Shown here: one piece after another, positions 26,698-35,786 of the stretch
How positions within the stretch are numbered: the stretch's first letter is position 1
How the letters are laid out: each line of letters starts with the position of its first letter
Assembly: GCA_037385045.1 (NCBI GenBank)
Contig: JARRNJ010000033.1
Span: 1-61,159 of the forward strand
Reading direction: 5' to 3'
DNA: 61,159 nucleotides
From: JARRNJ01 sp037385045
GTDB lineage: Bacteria > Pseudomonadota > Gammaproteobacteria > JASBUN01
Program-made: the position numbers and the translations under genes
Notes under the pieces: model-generated
Databases searched by the model: none
The model's input: the letters and a program-made list of their open reading frames with translations, nothing else
Told to the model about the DNA's origin: nothing

Positions 26698-26787
26698 CTA
26701 CGAGAGGATTACCGAAAACAAGCTCAGGTAGGCCACCACCACGAGGGTAATGACGATTACCAAAGGAAAGTTCTGAAAAGTAAACAT
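26698..26787 (-). CDS. 29-residue hydrophobic membrane peptide (unrecognised)
   Basis: The frame reads MFTFQNFPLV, IVITLVVVAY, LSLFSVILS and stop: almost wholly a single membrane-spanning helix. Evidence that it is a gene: GGTGGAG eight bases before the ATG, a -35/-10 pair (TTGAAT, 16 bases, TATAAG) giving a leader of about 25 bases, and a strong terminator just downstream. No family is recognised. The size is like small oxidase or transporter subunits (CydX, KdpF, CcoM), but nothing in the sequence assigns it to one. Its own promoter and terminator make it a free-standing unit convergent with rpoH. Confidence 0.6.
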   Translation of the reverse strand: MFTFQNFPLVIVITLVVVAYLSLFSVILS

Positions 26788-26818
26788 CGTAGTCACTCCA
26801 CCTGAATATTAGGGCGAT

Positions 26819-26846
26819 CTTATATGGCGACCCCCCGGCCATTCAA
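26819..26846 (-). promoter_or_regulatory. Candidate promoter for the 29-residue peptide
   Basis: Minus strand TTGAAT (26846-26841), 16-base spacer, TATAAG (26824-26819). Matches to sigma-70 boxes are 4/6 and 5/6. Confidence 0.5.
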
Positions 26847-27500
26847 GTGACAAGCTAATTCTTACCAACCCAGGGCAAAAAGCAAGCCCCCCCGAAGCGC
26901 CTTGGCACTGGCGCCATGTCTCTAAAAACTATCGTCTTTTTTCGTCCTGGACAGGACGGAGCGAGCCTCCGCGACGGAAGAAGTCGCACGAAATCAAAAG
27001 CATGGACCGGGGATGCGGGCAGCCGTCGGTGCCGATTGATTTTTTCTAGCATTCGCCAGTGATCGATAATGATTCGCTATCATCCTCCCCGCGGCCAACC
27101 CGCCACCACAACCAGGGCGCGGGCCCCGCGGCGCCGGCCATGACCTGGCCGCGCCCCCGATTTGCGCCAATGCGTGCACAGGACTCGCGGCGGCGCGGGG
27201 CACGCCGTTACGCATGCGTTCACTTTCCACGAACCCGCGCTGCCGTTATCATGCTCAACTACGGCTTGGGCCTGATCCCGATCCGTGCCCGCGCCGCGCG
27301 TCGCTCAAATCGAAACGACAACGAGAAAGGGCAAACAGACACAAGAAACAAGCAACGGCCGGCGTCGGCCCATTCTCGACATCGCCGAGTTGAGCCACCC
27401 AAGGCTATCCGATTTCTCCAATCTCCCGATGCTTTCCATCAGCGGCGGAGAACGACGGCGCTTTATGTTGTGGGTCCCTCTCTCCGGAGAACGAAGTAAT
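26847..27500. other. 654-base intergenic region with no supported protein gene
   Basis: I see no ORF with a ribosome site and family match. A run of short hairpins lies at 26943-26987: CGTCCTG/CAGGACG, GGAG/CTCC and GCGAC/GTCGC. A small stem (GGCA 27018-27021, TGCC 27030-27033) followed by six T residues (27040-27045) could end a short transcript, and TTGGCA near 26913 could be its -35. This would fit a small RNA of about 110 bases but is only a structural reading. The remainder up to the methyltransferase start shows nothing I can name. Confidence 0.35.
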
Positions 27501-28115
27501 ATGGACAAGGATTCGATCATCACCACTTACCGGCGCTATGCGCGCCACTACGATGCAATTTTCGGCCGCGTGTTCGATCCGGGCCGGCGCGTGGTTGTTG
27601 AGCGGATGAATCCGCAGCCGGGCGAGCGCATCCTGGAGGTAGGTGTGGGCACCGGTATTTCGCTGCCCTATTATCCCCCGTCCACCCAGGTTACCGGCAT
27701 CGACCTCTCGCCGCACATGCTGGAGCGGGCCGAGCAGCGCGTACACGAACACGACCTGAGCAACGCCTCCCTGGAAGTCATGGACGCCGAGCACATGAGC
27801 TTCCCCGACGGGTTCTTCAACAAGGTCGTCGCCATGTACGTCGCCTCGGTGGTGCCCAATCCGCCGGACATGGTGGCGGAGATGAAACGGGTGTGCAAAC
27901 CGGGTGGCGATCTTTACATCATGAACCATTTCAGCAACTCCAGCCGGCTGGTCAACACGGTCGAAAAGCTGCTGTCGCCGTTGGCCAAGATCATCGGATT
28001 CCGGCCCGCATTTCCCATGGAGCAGTTCATCGCCGCAAGCGCGCTGGACGTGGTGGAGATCGTTCCGGTCAACGCGTTCGGGTACTGGACCCTGATTCAC
28101 GCCCGCAATACCTGA
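27501..28115 (+). CDS. Class I SAM methyltransferase, phosphatidylethanolamine N-methyltransferase (PmtA)-like
   Basis: 204 residues from MDKDSIITTYRRYARHYD. SAM motif LEVGVGTGISLPYYP, motif II GIDLSPHMLERA, and the DGFFNKVVAMYVASVVPNPP segment resemble bacterial PmtA, which methylates phosphatidylethanolamine towards phosphatidylcholine. The resemblance is by pattern and the substrate is not proven; a ubiquinone-type or other lipid methyltransferase is possible. The open frame extends back to 27285, but the extra residues look non-coding and the ATG at 27501 starts the conserved region. Confidence 0.75.
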   Translation: MDKDSIITTYRRYARHYDAIFGRVFDPGRRVVVERMNPQPGERILEVGVGTGISLPYYPPSTQVTGIDLSPHMLERAEQRVHEHDLSNASLEVMDAEHMSFPDGFFNKVVAMYVASVVPNPPDMVAEMKRVCKPGGDLYIMNHFSNSSRLVNTVEKLLSPLAKIIGFRPAFPMEQFIAASALDVVEIVPVNAFGYWTLIHARNT

Positions 28116-28169
28116 GTTCCGGCCGCCAAACCGCGGCCGGTGACACAGCTTCTGGGCTAGGTTGCCGCC

Positions 28170-29414
28170 ATGGACACCCTGCTGCATCTGGGGCTTGCGC
28201 TGGCCGTCGGCCTGCTGATCGGCATTGAGCGGGGCTGGCAGATGCGCGCCGCCGCCGAAGGCAGCCGCCTGGCCGGTGTGCGGACCTTCGGGCTCATCGC
28301 CCTGCTGGGCGGCCTCTGGGCGCTGCTGGCACAGCAGCTGGGCGAAGTACTACTCGGTTTCGCCTTTGCGGCCGTGGCCGCGCTGATCATCATCGCCCAT
28401 GCCACCGACAAGCGGGTCGATCGTGACCACGGCATCACCACGGTCGTCGCCGCACTCATCGCCTTTGCGCTGGGCGCCCTGTCGCTGCGCGGATATGCCA
28501 CCGTGGCGGCCTCGGGGGCGGTGGTCACCGCGGTTCTGCTGAGCCTCAAACCGACACTGCACCAGTGGCTGCAGCACCTCGAGGCAAAGGAACTGCACGG
28601 CGCGCTGAAACTGCTGCTGATCTCGGTTGTAATGCTGCCGGTGTTGCCGAACCGCGGTTACGGCCCCTGGAACGCGCTCAATCCCTACGAGATCTGGTGG
28701 ATGGTGGTGCTTATCGCCGGCATTTCCTTTGCCGGCTACTTTGCCATGAAGATGGCCGGCACGCGCCGGGGCACGCTTCTTACCGGCGTGTTCGGCGGCC
28801 TGGCTTCGTCGACCGCGCTGACCCTGAGCTTTTCGCGCCTGGCGCGCCGCCGCAAATCCCTGGGCGCACTGCTTGCGGTGGGCGTGTTGGTAGCCAGCGC
28901 CACCATGTTTCCCCGTATCGTGTTGGAGGTGTCGGTGATCAATGCCGCGCTGGTGGCGCGCCTGTTGCCGGCATTGGCGGCGATGATGCTGGTGATGCTG
29001 GTGGCGGCCGCCTGGTTATGGCGGGGCAAACCCGCTGAAGGGGATACCGGCGAGCTGCCGCTGCGCAATCCGTTCGAGCTGCTGCCGGCGCTGCAGTTTG
29101 GCGTGCTCCTGGCATTGGTGATGCTGCTCGCCGAGGCACTGCGGTCCTGGTTCGGTCACGCCGGCATCTATCTGCTGGCCGCCGGCTCCGGTGTCAGCGA
29201 CGTCGATGCCATCACCCTGTCCATGGCGCGTCTTGCCCGTGACGGTCTCGATCCGGCAGTCGCGGGCCGCGCGATCGTGCTGGCCGCGTCGGTTAACACG
29301 CTGGTCAAGGGAGGTCTGGTGTTGTTCATCGGCGGCAAGCGAATAGGGATTCGCATCCTCGCCGTCATGGCCGTGTCGGTGGCGGCCGGCGCGGCGGTCG
29401 TATTTGTGGCCTGA
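28170..29414 (+). CDS. MgtC/SapB N-terminal plus DUF4010 membrane protein
   Basis: 414 residues, about twelve hydrophobic helices. The N terminus (LGLALAVGLLIGIERGWQMR, LAGVRTFGLIALLGG) is the MgtC/SapB signature, and the C-terminal half (GVFGGLASSTALTLSFSRLA, GSGVSDVDAITLSMA) is DUF4010. A role in divalent-cation or envelope homeostasis is often assumed, but the family function is undefined. It is convergent with ccoS, with nine bases between stops. Confidence 0.85.
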   Translation: MDTLLHLGLALAVGLLIGIERGWQMRAAAEGSRLAGVRTFGLIALLGGLWALLAQQLGEVLLGFAFAAVAALIIIAHATDKRVDRDHGITTVVAALIAFALGALSLRGYATVAASGAVVTAVLLSLKPTLHQWLQHLEAKELHGALKLLLISVVMLPVLPNRGYGPWNALNPYEIWWMVVLIAGISFAGYFAMKMAGTRRGTLLTGVFGGLASSTALTLSFSRLARRRKSLGALLAVGVLVASATMFPRIVLEVSVINAALVARLLPALAAMMLVMLVAAAWLWRGKPAEGDTGELPLRNPFELLPALQFGVLLALVMLLAEALRSWFGHAGIYLLAAGSGVSDVDAITLSMARLARDGLDPAVAGRAIVLAASVNTLVKGGLVLFIGGKRIGIRILAVMAVSVAAGAAVVFVA

Positions 29415-29423
29415 GCCCCGGGC

Positions 29424-29654
29424 TTACGAACGCGGCTGGGCGCCTTCGTCGGTGGCGGACTTGTCGTCGTCCTCCGCCGACTTGGCAATCTTGCTGCCGG
29501 TCGGTATCAGCGGATCGTCGTCGTCCATCAGAATTCGGAATGCGGGGCCTTCGAGGTCTTCGAACTGTCCGTTGCGGATGGCCCAGATGAATACCGCGAT
29601 TGCGCCCCCCACGAACATGAGGCTGATGGGAATAAGCAGATAGAGAATACTCAT
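29424..29654 (-). CDS. ccoS: cbb3-type cytochrome oxidase assembly protein CcoS
   Basis: 76 residues: one membrane helix (ILYLLIPISLMFVGGAIAVF), then the hallmark NGQFEDLEGPAFRIL and an acidic tail. CcoS is required for cofactor insertion into cbb3 oxidase. The start overlaps the ccoI stop by four bases (ATGA). Confidence 0.95.
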   Translation of the reverse strand: MSILYLLIPISLMFVGGAIAVFIWAIRNGQFEDLEGPAFRILMDDDDPLIPTGSKIAKSAEDDDKSATDEGAQPRS

Positions 29655-32152
29655 GATTTCGTCCCCGTAACATGCGGATCCAGTGCCGATGCGGCGTGCG
29701 CCCGCGCCGCGGCCACGTCCCGCGTGGAACGCGCCGGTGCTGCCAGGCGCAGTGCATTCAGCACCACAATCAGGGAGCTGGTGGACATGCCGATGGCGGC
29801 CATCCAGGGTGCCACCATGCCGACCGCCGCCAGCGGCACTGCAATGAGATTATACAGCACGGCCCAGCCCAGATTCTGGCGAATAATGCGCAAGGTGCGG
29901 CGTGCCGTGGCCACAGCGTCGACCAAATGGGTGAGCTGTTCGGACAGCAGCACCATATCGGCGCTGGCGTGGGCCAGCTGAGTGCCGCCGCCCATGGCCA
30001 GCGATACCTGCGCACCTGCCAGTACAGGCGCGTCGTTGACCCCGTCGCCGACCATGGCGACCACCGCACCCTGGGCCTGCAATGCCTTCAGGTGCTCGAG
30101 CTTGTCGGCCGGCAGCATGCCGCCGCGCGCCACCCCGATACCCAGTTCCGCTGCAACCGGCGCCACCGCATCGGGATGATCGCCGCTCAGGAGTTGCACC
30201 TCGAGGCCCATCGCCCGCAGACCCTGCACCGCCTGCCGGGCTTCCGGACGCAGCTGGTCGGCCAGGCGGAACAGCGCGAGGATGCCGTGCGCGTCGCCGA
30301 GTGCCACCAGCGTAGTCACACCCGCGCCCTCTTCCCCGTGCACGACCTTGCCGCTCAACCCCTCGACAAAGCGCAGGTTGCCGATACGGTAGCGCTGCCC
30401 GTCGACCATACCTTCGATGCCCTTGCCCGGCGTTGCCACCACCCCGGCGGCGGCCGCGGCCTTTGGAGCCGCCTCCAGCAGCACTTTCCCGACCGGGTGC
30501 TCCGAACCCCACTCCAGAGCCGCCGCCAGCGCCAGACAACGATCACGGTCCGCCCGGTCTCCCAACACTTCCACGCCGGCCAGCTGCAGACGTCCAAAGG
30601 TCAGCGTCCCGGTCTTGTCGAAGATCACGTGGGTCGCCCTGGCCAGGGTTTCCAGCGCATAGCCGCGGGTGGTGAGCACGCCGGCGCGGGTAAGGCGGCC
30701 AGTGGCGGCGGTAACGGCCGCGGGGGTAGCCAGCGACAGGGCGCACGGGCAGGTCACGACCAGGACCGAAAGGGTAATCCAAAACGCGTCCTGGGGATCC
30801 AGCTGCCACCACACCACCGCCACCCCTGCCGCCAACAGCAGCAGTGCCCCGACAAACCACGCCGCCGCCCGGTCGGCAAGCGACGCAATCGCGGGCTTTT
30901 CCGATTGCGCGCGATCCAACAGGCGCACGATGGACGACAGCACGGTTTCCTCGCCCACCTTCTGCACCTCCATTTCCAGCGGGCTCTCGATGTTGACGGT
31001 GCCGCCGACCAACTCCTCGCCCTGGCCCTTGGCCCGCGGCAGGCTTTCCCCGGTAAGCAGCGACTCGTCCACGGAGCTGCGTCCCGAACACACGCGTCCG
31101 TCGGCCGGCACCGTCTCGCCCGGGCGCACCAGCAGGCGGTCGCCGGGCACCAGCTCCGCCAGTGACACCACCTCCTCGCACCCGTCGCGCAGGCGCGTGG
31201 CGGTGGCGGGTATCAACCGCATCAGCTCCTCGGCCGCCTGGCCGGCCCGGTGCCGCGCCCCCATTTCCAGGTAACGCCCGGTGAGCAGGAACAGGGCGAA
31301 CATGGTCGCCGAGTCAAAATACACGTCGCCGCTGTTGGTGACGGTGGCCACGGTGCTGGCAAAGAAGGCGGCGCCGATGGCAAGCGCCACCGGCACGTCC
31401 ATGCCCAGCGTGCGCCGGCGCAGGTCCCGCCAGGCGGCAGCGAAAAAGGGCTTGGCCGCGTACACCAGCACCGGCAGGGTGATAAGCAGACTCACCCAGC
31501 GCATGAACCAGCGCAGCTGCATATTCATCCCGTAATAGTCGCCGGCGTACATGGCAACGGCCAGCATCATCACCTGCATGGTGCCCAGCCCGGCGATGGC
31601 CAGGCGCCGCATGGCCGCCTTGCGCTCCTTGCGGTAGAGCTGCTCCTGGCGGCTGGGGTCGAACGGATGGGCGATGTAACCGATGGCGGCGATGGCCCGC
31701 AGGATGTCGCTCAGGTGGATGCGCTGCTCGTCCCATTTCACCTGGGCGCGGCGGGTGGAAAAGTTGATGCGGAACTCGAGCACGCCGGGCAGGGCGCCGA
31801 CATGACGCTCATTCAGCCATACGCACGCGGCGCAGACGATGCCCTCGAGGATCAGCGAAGCTTCGCGCACGTGCTCGTCGGCGGCGCGCACGAAGCTCTT
31901 TTGCAGCTCCGGCCGGTCGTAGAGATCCAGTTCGCGCAGTGCGTCCGGAACCAGTTGCTCGGGATTGACGGAATCGGTGGTGCGGTATTTGTAGAAATCG
32001 GTCAGGCCGTTGTCGACGATGGCCTGGGCGACGGCCTGGCAGCCCGGGCAACACATGGAGCGCTGCCGCCCGCCGATGTCCACCGCATAACTGCTGCCCG
32101 CCGGGACCGGCAGGCCACAATGATAGCAGTTCTCATGATCAGGACGACTCAC
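29651..32152 (-). CDS. ccoI: Copper-transporting P1B-type ATPase for cbb3 oxidase assembly (CcoI/FixI)
   Basis: 833 residues. An N-terminal cysteine-rich segment (CYHCGLPV, CCPGCQAV) is followed by a heavy-metal domain with GIVCAACV, eight predicted helices, the transport motif TCPCALSLATP, phosphorylation site DKTGTLTFG, SEHPVGK and GDGVNDAP. It exports copper across the inner membrane for cbb3 oxidase maturation. The ccoI-ccoS overlap and position in the ccoNOQPGHIS run support CcoI over a general CopA. Confidence 0.95.
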   Translation of the reverse strand: MSRPDHENCYHCGLPVPAGSSYAVDIGGRQRSMCCPGCQAVAQAIVDNGLTDFYKYRTTDSVNPEQLVPDALRELDLYDRPELQKSFVRAADEHVREASLILEGIVCAACVWLNERHVGALPGVLEFRINFSTRRAQVKWDEQRIHLSDILRAIAAIGYIAHPFDPSRQEQLYRKERKAAMRRLAIAGLGTMQVMMLAVAMYAGDYYGMNMQLRWFMRWVSLLITLPVLVYAAKPFFAAAWRDLRRRTLGMDVPVALAIGAAFFASTVATVTNSGDVYFDSATMFALFLLTGRYLEMGARHRAGQAAEELMRLIPATATRLRDGCEEVVSLAELVPGDRLLVRPGETVPADGRVCSGRSSVDESLLTGESLPRAKGQGEELVGGTVNIESPLEMEVQKVGEETVLSSIVRLLDRAQSEKPAIASLADRAAAWFVGALLLLAAGVAVVWWQLDPQDAFWITLSVLVVTCPCALSLATPAAVTAATGRLTRAGVLTTRGYALETLARATHVIFDKTGTLTFGRLQLAGVEVLGDRADRDRCLALAAALEWGSEHPVGKVLLEAAPKAAAAAGVVATPGKGIEGMVDGQRYRIGNLRFVEGLSGKVVHGEEGAGVTTLVALGDAHGILALFRLADQLRPEARQAVQGLRAMGLEVQLLSGDHPDAVAPVAAELGIGVARGGMLPADKLEHLKALQAQGAVVAMVGDGVNDAPVLAGAQVSLAMGGGTQLAHASADMVLLSEQLTHLVDAVATARRTLRIIRQNLGWAVLYNLIAVPLAAVGMVAPWMAAIGMSTSSLIVVLNALRLAAPARSTRDVAAARAHAASALDPHVTGTKS

Positions 32153-32225
32153 AGCTCAGTTCACTCGATGCGCCGTCGCCAGCGCACGCGGATGATACCA
32201 CGGAACGGGCCGGCGCGTCCGGCCG

Positions 32226-33071
32226 CTACCGCGCGACACCTACCGTGCGGTCGTAAAGGCTGGTGCTGGCCCGCAGTTCATGCACCAGCTTACCCTTGCG
32301 GATTTCCAGCTGCAGCCCCCACATGCCGGGCTTCGGCAGCACCACCGACACCCGGTACAGGCCGTTGCCTACCTCACGCATATGGAACGGGCGGTCGAAC
32401 CGGCTGTCGGATGGGCGCAGGAAGCGGCCCTGCACCGTAGCTCCAGTGATCGGGCGGCCCGTCTTGTCCGCTACCGCCACTTGAAAAGTCAGGTTTTGCC
32501 CCGCGGCCGGGTGCGCGGTAAGCCAGCCTTTGCGTACCTGCCAGCCGCGGCGGCGTTGGGCAGCCACCCGCTCCAGATAGTCATTGAACGCGGTTTCCTT
32601 CTGATAGTAATGGTCGTGGACGATGCCGGGAAATTCCGTATGCGCCGCTTTCGCCGCCAACGCCGATGGCAAAAGCTCCTTTTCGATGCCCTTGGGAATG
32701 CCTCTTACCGCCAGGGTCACGAACACGGTGTCCACGGCAATGATGACCAGGAAGAAGGTAACGATGGCCGCCGGGCCCCAATGAAACCATTTGCCGCCGC
32801 TGGCGACCAGGCCGTCGCGGCGCATGGCTTCACGCTGAACGGAGATAATGGCGAACAGATAGGCGGCCACCGTGTAGATGGCGAAGTGGATGGTGACCAC
32901 GTCGGCGCCCGGCCAATGCAACAATGCGAACGGCAGGTAGGCGATGTTGGTCACCAGGCCGGCCACCACCCCGCTCTGCTTGCCGGTCAGCGGTGTAAAC
33001 CGGTACAGCAGCACGAAGACGATGAACAGTAGCACCAGGCCCGCGCCAAGAGTCGCTGTGAGATTGATCAT
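32226..33071 (-). CDS. ccoH: FixH/CcoH-family protein with extra N-terminal membrane region
   Basis: 281 residues. From about residue 95 it is FixH: the helix in WFHWGPAAIVTFFLVIIAVD, then HDHYYQKETAFNDYLER and a periplasmic beta domain (DKTGRPITGATVQGRFLRPS, GNGLYRVSVVLPKPGMWGL). The first ~90 residues add about three membrane helices not found in typical FixH of 160-180 residues. CcoH helps assemble cbb3 oxidase. It lies between ccoG and ccoI as expected. Confidence 0.88.
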   Translation of the reverse strand: MINLTATLGAGLVLLFIVFVLLYRFTPLTGKQSGVVAGLVTNIAYLPFALLHWPGADVVTIHFAIYTVAAYLFAIISVQREAMRRDGLVASGGKWFHWGPAAIVTFFLVIIAVDTVFVTLAVRGIPKGIEKELLPSALAAKAAHTEFPGIVHDHYYQKETAFNDYLERVAAQRRRGWQVRKGWLTAHPAAGQNLTFQVAVADKTGRPITGATVQGRFLRPSDSRFDRPFHMREVGNGLYRVSVVLPKPGMWGLQLEIRKGKLVHELRASTSLYDRTVGVAR

Positions 33072-33101
33072 GACGTTTCCTCAGCTGCCGATGTGCGCCG
33101 G

Positions 33102-34526
33102 TCAGGAGCCCCGGGGCATGGAAAAATAGGCGTGTTCACGGACTTCCGGCAGGTCGCGTTGACCGGGCGCAGTGACCACGAACTCGAATGGGATCTGGCT
33201 GCCCCTGGTGTCGCGCGGAACCCGTACGCGAACCCGCACTAACAGGCTGTCCTCCGGCGCCAGCTCAAGTTCGCGCACATGCTCCAGGCCCAGCTCCAGT
33301 CTGGCGCCGGGCAGGCCCCGCACCGCCAGCTTCAGATGCACCTTGCGCTCGGTCTTGTTGTTGATGCGGACGTCGTAACTGTTCTGGATGCGGCCGTCGG
33401 AGAGGGTCACGTACAACGGCTGGCGCACCTGCCTGACGTTCATGTCCATGGGCGATTTCGACAACACGCTCCAGGTCAACAGGCCGATGGCGGCCAGAAT
33501 GATTACGCCGTAGCCGACAGTCTTGAACTTGAGGAAGCGGGTGGCGCCGCCCGCCTGGGCGCGCTCCGAGTCGTAACGGATCAACCCCCGGGGCCAGCCC
33601 ACCGAGTCCATAATGGTGTCGCAGGCGTCGATGCACAGCGCGCAGGAAATGCATTGAATCTGCAGCCCGTGGCGGATATCGATGCCGGTCGGGCAGACCT
33701 GTACGCAGTAGCCGCAGTCGATACAGTCGCCAATGCCCCGGGCCTCGCGCTGCTCCCGGGTCTTGAGGTCGCGAGCCAGTTTCGCGCGCCCCTTGCCGCC
33801 CTCGCCGCGGCGGCGGTCGTAGGCGACGATCAGCGTGTCCTGGTCGAACATGGCGCTCTGGAAGCGCGCATAAGGGCACATATAGGTGCACACCTGTTCG
33901 CGCGCCAGGCCGGCCATGACATAGGTGGTTGCGGTCAGGAACAAAGTGGTGGCGTAGGCGGGAAACGGCGCGGCGCCGGTGAAGAACCGGCGCAACAGCA
34001 CCGGCGCATCCCCCCAATAGAGGGTGAAGGTCAAACCGGTGACAAAAGCCACCATGAGCCACAGGGCGTGGGTGAGGCCCTTTTTGGTGAATTTTGCCGC
34101 GCTCCACGGCGCGCTGTCCAAACGAATCCGCGCCGGGCGTTCGCCCTGCACCAGCCGTTCGATGAGGATGTAAATATCGGTCCACAACGTCTGAAAGCAG
34201 AAATAGCCGCAGAAGACCCGCCCGGCGATGCCGGTGACAAAGAACAGCAGCATGGCGGCGATGAACAGGAAGCCGGCAAGCCAGAAGATGTCCTGGGGGT
34301 GGACGATGAGGTTGAACAGGTAAAAGCGCCGGTGGGCGATGTCGAACAGCACCGCCTGGTCGGGCCCCGTGGGGCGCGACCAGCGCAGCCATGGCAGCAG
34401 GAAATAGACCGTGTAGGCGAACGCTAGGATACCCCACTTAAGACGCCGGAAGCGGCCTTTGACCGAGCGCGGGTAAATCGGCACCCGCGCCTGGTAAATG
34501 CTGGTCTGTTCTGCACTTTCAACCAT
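33102..34526 (-). CDS. ccoG: cbb3 oxidase assembly iron-sulfur protein CcoG (RdxA/FixG)
   Basis: 474 residues. About five membrane helices, then two [4Fe-4S] motifs (CIDCGYCVQVCP and CISCALCIDACD), a further helix and a C-terminal immunoglobulin-like FixG domain (about 355-474). The family is implicated in Cu(II) reduction for cbb3 oxidase copper insertion. ATG at 34526 follows the usual charged N terminus (VESAEQTSIYQARVPIYPRS). Confidence 0.95.
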   Translation of the reverse strand: MVESAEQTSIYQARVPIYPRSVKGRFRRLKWGILAFAYTVYFLLPWLRWSRPTGPDQAVLFDIAHRRFYLFNLIVHPQDIFWLAGFLFIAAMLLFFVTGIAGRVFCGYFCFQTLWTDIYILIERLVQGERPARIRLDSAPWSAAKFTKKGLTHALWLMVAFVTGLTFTLYWGDAPVLLRRFFTGAAPFPAYATTLFLTATTYVMAGLAREQVCTYMCPYARFQSAMFDQDTLIVAYDRRRGEGGKGRAKLARDLKTREQREARGIGDCIDCGYCVQVCPTGIDIRHGLQIQCISCALCIDACDTIMDSVGWPRGLIRYDSERAQAGGATRFLKFKTVGYGVIILAAIGLLTWSVLSKSPMDMNVRQVRQPLYVTLSDGRIQNSYDVRINNKTERKVHLKLAVRGLPGARLELGLEHVRELELAPEDSLLVRVRVRVPRDTRGSQIPFEFVVTAPGQRDLPEVREHAYFSMPRGS

Positions 34527-34610
34527 GACTGGGTACCGAACGATGGGCCGCGTCCAGCCCGCACTTCAATCGGGCCCGCCTGCCATCCGCACCGGCCTGT
34601 CGGTGCACCG

Positions 34611-35543
34611 TTACTTGCCGACGCCGATCACGTTGTGCACGTAGACGGTGAGCACCTTGATGTCCGCCGCGCTCAGCCGGCCCTTCCAGGTTGGCATCCG
34701 CCGCTGCACGCCGTGGAGGATCACGTTACGCACGGCCGCGCGCTGGGCATCGAGACTTCGCGCGCCCGGCACATCGGCAATGGTCCAGATACTGTCGGTG
34801 AGGTTGGCCGAGCCCTGGCTTTTCATGCCCTTGCCGTCCATGCCGTGGCAGGCATAACACCCGCCCCCCATGCCCTGAAACAGCACCTTGCCCGCCGCCG
34901 CACGCTGCTCATCCACTTTATGCCCGGAGAGGCTGAGGACGTAGTCCACCACGTCGTCGAGCTGTTTGGCGTTGAACGTTTCCCGGAACGAGGGCATGAA
35001 ACCAATGCGCCCGTCGGTGATCGTGGTATGGATGTCGCCAAGCGAGCCGCCCCACAGCCAGGCATCGTCGGCGAGATTGGGAAACAGCCCGATCTTGCCC
35101 TGGCCACCGCTGCCGTGACAGGCGGCACAGTTGTCGGCAAACAGCACCTTGCCCACCGACTGCACGAAGCCCATCATCTTCGGATCGGAAATGATCTGCG
35201 GATAGCCGGCCTTGGCTACCTGGTCCATATAGTGCTGTTGCTTCACCGCCTCGGGCCCCGTCTGCATGTCCTGCCAAAGCAGTGCCCGGGTGTTCCAGTG
35301 GGTGGTGACGTCCTTGCCGCCTTCTTTGTAGGTGACGGTATTGAACAAACCCTTGGTGTAGGTGTTGCCGATCGGCCAGGCCGGATACAACACCCAGTAG
35401 ATCACCGAGAACACCACCGTGGCATAGAAGGCCCACAGCCACCAGCGCGGCAGCGGATTGTTGAACTCCTGCAGATCGCCGTCCCATGAATGGCCGGTGG
35501 TCTGCACGGCGCCACCGTGCTTGCTTGTCTTTGCCTCGCCCAT
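34611..35543 (-). CDS. ccoP: cbb3-type cytochrome c oxidase diheme subunit CcoP
   Basis: 310 residues. Two N-terminal membrane helices (one in WWLWAFYATVVFSVIYWVLY) precede two c-type heme sites, CAACH and CYACH, each with a downstream methionine region. CcoP accepts electrons from soluble cytochromes and passes them to CcoO. One base separates its start from the ccoQ stop. Confidence 0.96.
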   Translation of the reverse strand: MGEAKTSKHGGAVQTTGHSWDGDLQEFNNPLPRWWLWAFYATVVFSVIYWVLYPAWPIGNTYTKGLFNTVTYKEGGKDVTTHWNTRALLWQDMQTGPEAVKQQHYMDQVAKAGYPQIISDPKMMGFVQSVGKVLFADNCAACHGSGGQGKIGLFPNLADDAWLWGGSLGDIHTTITDGRIGFMPSFRETFNAKQLDDVVDYVLSLSGHKVDEQRAAAGKVLFQGMGGGCYACHGMDGKGMKSQGSANLTDSIWTIADVPGARSLDAQRAAVRNVILHGVQRRMPTWKGRLSAADIKVLTVYVHNVIGVGK

Positions 35544-35544
35544 C

Positions 35545-35748
35545 TCAGTTCACCTTGCGGTCGGCACGTGTTTCGTTGTCGTCATCACTGTCGTCGAGCG
35601 GCAGGTATTTGTACGATTCCAGGCGCTCGCTGCGTTCACGGCCGGAATAAACGTACAGCAGGATGCCGCAGAACACGGCGAAGAACAGGACCAGCGCCAG
35701 AGCCTTGCTGTTCTCCAGGCGGGTGAACCACTGTATCCAGTCGATCAT
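35545..35748 (-). CDS. ccoQ: cbb3-type cytochrome c oxidase subunit CcoQ
   Basis: 67 residues, one membrane helix (ALALVLFFAVFCGILLYVY) followed by a charged segment with ESYKYLPLDD, the CcoQ/FixQ pattern. CcoQ stabilises the oxidase complex. It lies between ccoO and ccoP. Confidence 0.93.
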   Translation of the reverse strand: MIDWIQWFTRLENSKALALVLFFAVFCGILLYVYSGRERSERLESYKYLPLDDSDDDNETRADRKVN

Positions 35749-35786
35749 GCTGTTTACCTCTGTGCGGTGCAGGGAGCGTTGGTCGG

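Noticed and set aside
27061..27085. Fur-box-like GATAATGATTCGCTATCAT
   Set aside because: The first nine bases match the Fur consensus, but the second half does not form the dyad, and no gene starts within 400 bases downstream.
27285..27500. N-terminal extension of the methyltransferase frame
   Set aside because: The 72 extra residues show no family resemblance and the conserved region begins at the ATG at 27501.
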